From: Magicicada septendecula
Lineage: Eukaryota; Arthropoda; Insecta; Hemiptera; Cicadidae
DNA: 64,000 nucleotides
Assembly: GCA_034769895.1 (NCBI GenBank)
Contig: CM068368.1
Span: 689,207,877-689,271,876 of the forward strand
Direction: 5' to 3'
A program made the position numbers and the translations under genes. The notes under the pieces were generated by a model, which saw only the letters and a program-made list of their open reading frames with translations, did no database searches and had not been told where the DNA came from. Shown in pieces: positions 61,840-64,000 of this stretch (within the stretch, counting starts at the first letter, position 1; each line of letters begins with the position of its first letter).

Positions 61840-64000
61840 TCAACTATAGTACTTCTTTAACGAAGTTTGATTGTAAGTTCCTCTAACTTTTTTATTTACT
61901 GGGTCAGTGATTTCATAAGTATTATTCTCATTGTCCTTAGTAACCACATAGGGACCTACATATAATAATAATAATTTCTTTGTTATGCCCTCCATTGTGC
62001 TGGGCAGTTCTCTGTTTCTTAATAGTACTTGTTCTCCTACTCTATATTTGATTATTCGGACTGGTGCTTGCCGTTTATACTTTCTCTTACGTTGTTCCAA
62101 CTTTTCTATGATTTTATTATGATATTGAACTTTATCAAATCGATATTCGGGACTTGGTGGGAATTTAATAAGGTCACTAATTTCTCTGGGTGGAGGTTTT
62201 TCAAACATGGCATTGTATGGGGTTGTATCAATTGATTGGTGATATGCTAGATTGATAAAATCCTCTGCAGCTGAGACATACTCACTCCACTGTCTTTGTT
62301 GAGTTGCACAATAAGTTCTAAGTATTCATCCCACTTCTCTTAATACTCTTTCCGAAGGGTTACTACTGGGATGGTACACTGCAGTTTTGTATGTTTTTAT
62401 TCCATATTCCAACAGTGCGTCCTTCCACCTTCGTCCTTTAAATTGTGTACCGTGGTCGGTGATCAGGGTTTTCGGACAACCTACCTCGGGTAAATAATTA
62501 TGTATTATTAAGTTGAGTATCTTTTGGGTAGTTGCTCGATTCATAGGGTATAGTTTTATATACTTAGTGTAATGGTCTAATATGATCAATAAGTATTTAT
62601 ACTGGTGGCGGCCTCCGCTCCTAGGAAATGGGCCGCAGATGTCTACAAAAACCTTTTCTAGTTTCCCTGAAGATGTTATGGGTATCATCTGTCCCTCCTT
62701 CCTTTCATTTGTGCATTTTACCATCTGACAAACTTGACAGGTTCTGATGTACTGCCTCACTCTTCTATTCATATCTTTTATATACAAATGTTCGGCTAAT
62801 GCTTTGATTACTTTGACAGCACCCATGTGCCCATAGCGGATATGGTAATCTATGATTATTTCTTTCTCCAATGTTTTAGGTACACATAATTTCCAAACGT
62901 GATCGTGATACTTAGTTTTGATGAACAATATATCATCAATTATGCAGTAATATGGAGTTATTTTTTCATCTTTATTCTCCAACCTCTGGAATAGTTGTGC
63001 CAGTTTATCGTCTTGTCGTTGATGTGACTTTACTTCTTTGATAATGCCTTCTAATTCCGTCCGGCTTCTTAACAAGCTATACACTTTAGCTAGTGTCTCC
63101 TTTTCGCCTTCATAAGTTTGATTCGTAAGGTTTACTCGTGATAGTACGTCGGCGGCAATATTCTTTCTGCCAGGAACATATTCCCAATTAATGTTATATT
63201 CTTGTAGGACCAAGGTCCACCTTGCTAACCGTCCATGACTCAACTTGCAGCTCTTCAAAAAGGATATTGACTTGTGATCGGTTCTAACAATTACCGTGTA
63301 TCCTAATATGTAGGTGCGGAATTTATTACATGCGAATACTACACTCAGGAGTTCTTTTTCAGTGACATTGTAGTTTCCTTCACATTTGTTTAGGGTACGG
63401 CTTGCGAAGCTTATTACCAGGTGGTTTCCTTCGTCGTCTTCTTGGTATAATGTGGAGCCTAAACTGATGTCACTGGCATCACAATTCATATAAAAAGGTT
63501 TATCAAAATTTGGATGGTTTAAGATTACTGTCTCTAGAAATTTTGTTTTGATTCTTTGAAATACACCTTCCTGTGCTGGACCCCATGTCCATCTATCCTT
63601 CGAGGACAATTGCGGAGACAATTTGGTAGTTAATTCCGAATAATTACTTTGGAATTTTCGATAGTAATTGCACAATCCTAAAAAAGATTGTAATTGTTTT
63701 TTGTTCTTGGGGGTGGGGAACTTTTGGATAGCTTCGATCTTCTCTGTCGAAGGAGTTATCCCTAATTCGGTGAGCTGAAAACCTAAAAACTGTACTTCTC
63801 TTGCGATAAGTTGGGATTTCTCCGATTTTAAGGTAACATGATTCTCTGATAATTTGTTTAATACGTGTTCTACTCTCTGACAATGTTCTTCCCAATTGGT
63901 GGACGTTATGAGCAGGTCGTCTACATAGACGGTTGTGAATTTCAGTGCTTCCTGTCCTAGCACCTGATCCATACATTGTATAAAAATGGCGACTGAATTT
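61840..64000 (-). pseudogene. pol: Family B pol, right unit (partial, one stop)
   Basis: Reads from the window edge at RT (YVDD at about 63919-63930) through RNase H and integrase without the 5-base shift of the left unit, so REVQFLGFQLTELG is continuous. It shares the TGA inside integrase (62326-62328) after VLREVG. The integrase C-terminus is in 62208-61840. The protease and gag lie outside the window. Confidence 0.9.

Larger units (their letters stand above)
46179..64000 (-). mobile_element. Shared-LTR tandem array of a second gypsy element (family B)
   Basis: LTR (46179-49362), internal part (49363-56711), LTR (56712-59895), then a second internal part running off the window; the period is exactly 10533 bp up to a 5-base indel in pol. 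It is on the - strand, so the 5' side is to the right. It sits inside the third PLE unit after GTTACATT. Protein order and motifs match family A at moderate similarity. The right end, and so the target duplication, is outside the window. Confidence 0.92.

Noticed and set aside
1-64000. A host defence, biosynthetic or bacterial gene system
   Set aside because: All large frames are explained by retroelement proteins, and the remaining DNA has no supported ORF.

Overview
The window is a repeat-only stretch of an animal genome, most likely an arthropod. It is AT-rich, and all recognisable coding matter belongs to eukaryotic retroelements: Ty3/gypsy (Metaviridae-type) LTR elements, a gag-only LTR element and a Penelope-like element (PLE) with a GIY-YIG nuclease. 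I see no host gene, tRNA, rRNA, CRISPR array or bacterial operon. The species cannot be fixed from this sequence.

Layout. (1) 1-38045, + strand: four head-to-tail units of one gypsy family ('family A', unit about 7.97 kb, LTR 2557 bp). The units share single LTRs (internal-LTR-internal-LTR...) and the first is cut by the window edge. The last LTR is split by (2) 29272-37691, - strand: an LTR element ('family C') with about 1.3 kb LTRs, a TAAT target duplication, PBS and polypurine tract, a broken gag-like ORF, no pol, and a diverged third LTR inside. (3) 38046-39098: unassigned AT-rich DNA with a cluster of small palindromes and a roughly 195-bp-arm inverted repeat. (4) 39099-46178: a Penelope-like cluster with a 5'-truncated inverted copy, a fused 3' fragment, one full-length tandem unit of 2771 bp and a third unit cut by the next insertion. 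Hammerhead-like ribozyme motifs lie between units. (5) 46179-64000, - strand: a second gypsy family ('family B', LTR 3184 bp), again a shared-LTR tandem array (period 10533 bp), inserted into the third PLE unit and running off the window.

Families A and B are relatives: collinear Gag-PR-RT-RH-IN, the same coiled-coil plus Asn-rich Gag, the same PPT/LTR junction, and a short perfect hairpin just after the PBS. Neither has an env ORF. Every pol in the window is broken. Family A carries lesions common to all units (including loss of the protease active-site Gly in every unit where that codon is visible), so the array probably grew by recombination of dead copies and not by fresh retrotransposition. 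Family B's gag is intact and overlaps pol in the -1 frame at a canonical TTTAAAC slippery heptamer.

Order of events, inferred: the PLE cluster was present before family B landed in it, and family C landed in the last family A LTR. I found no cellular defence or metabolic system. The most informative signals are the shared-LTR arrays, four successive LTR-end/PBS-like modules in family A, a cluster of splice-donor consensus sites in family C, mosaic LTRs and the ribozyme motifs.
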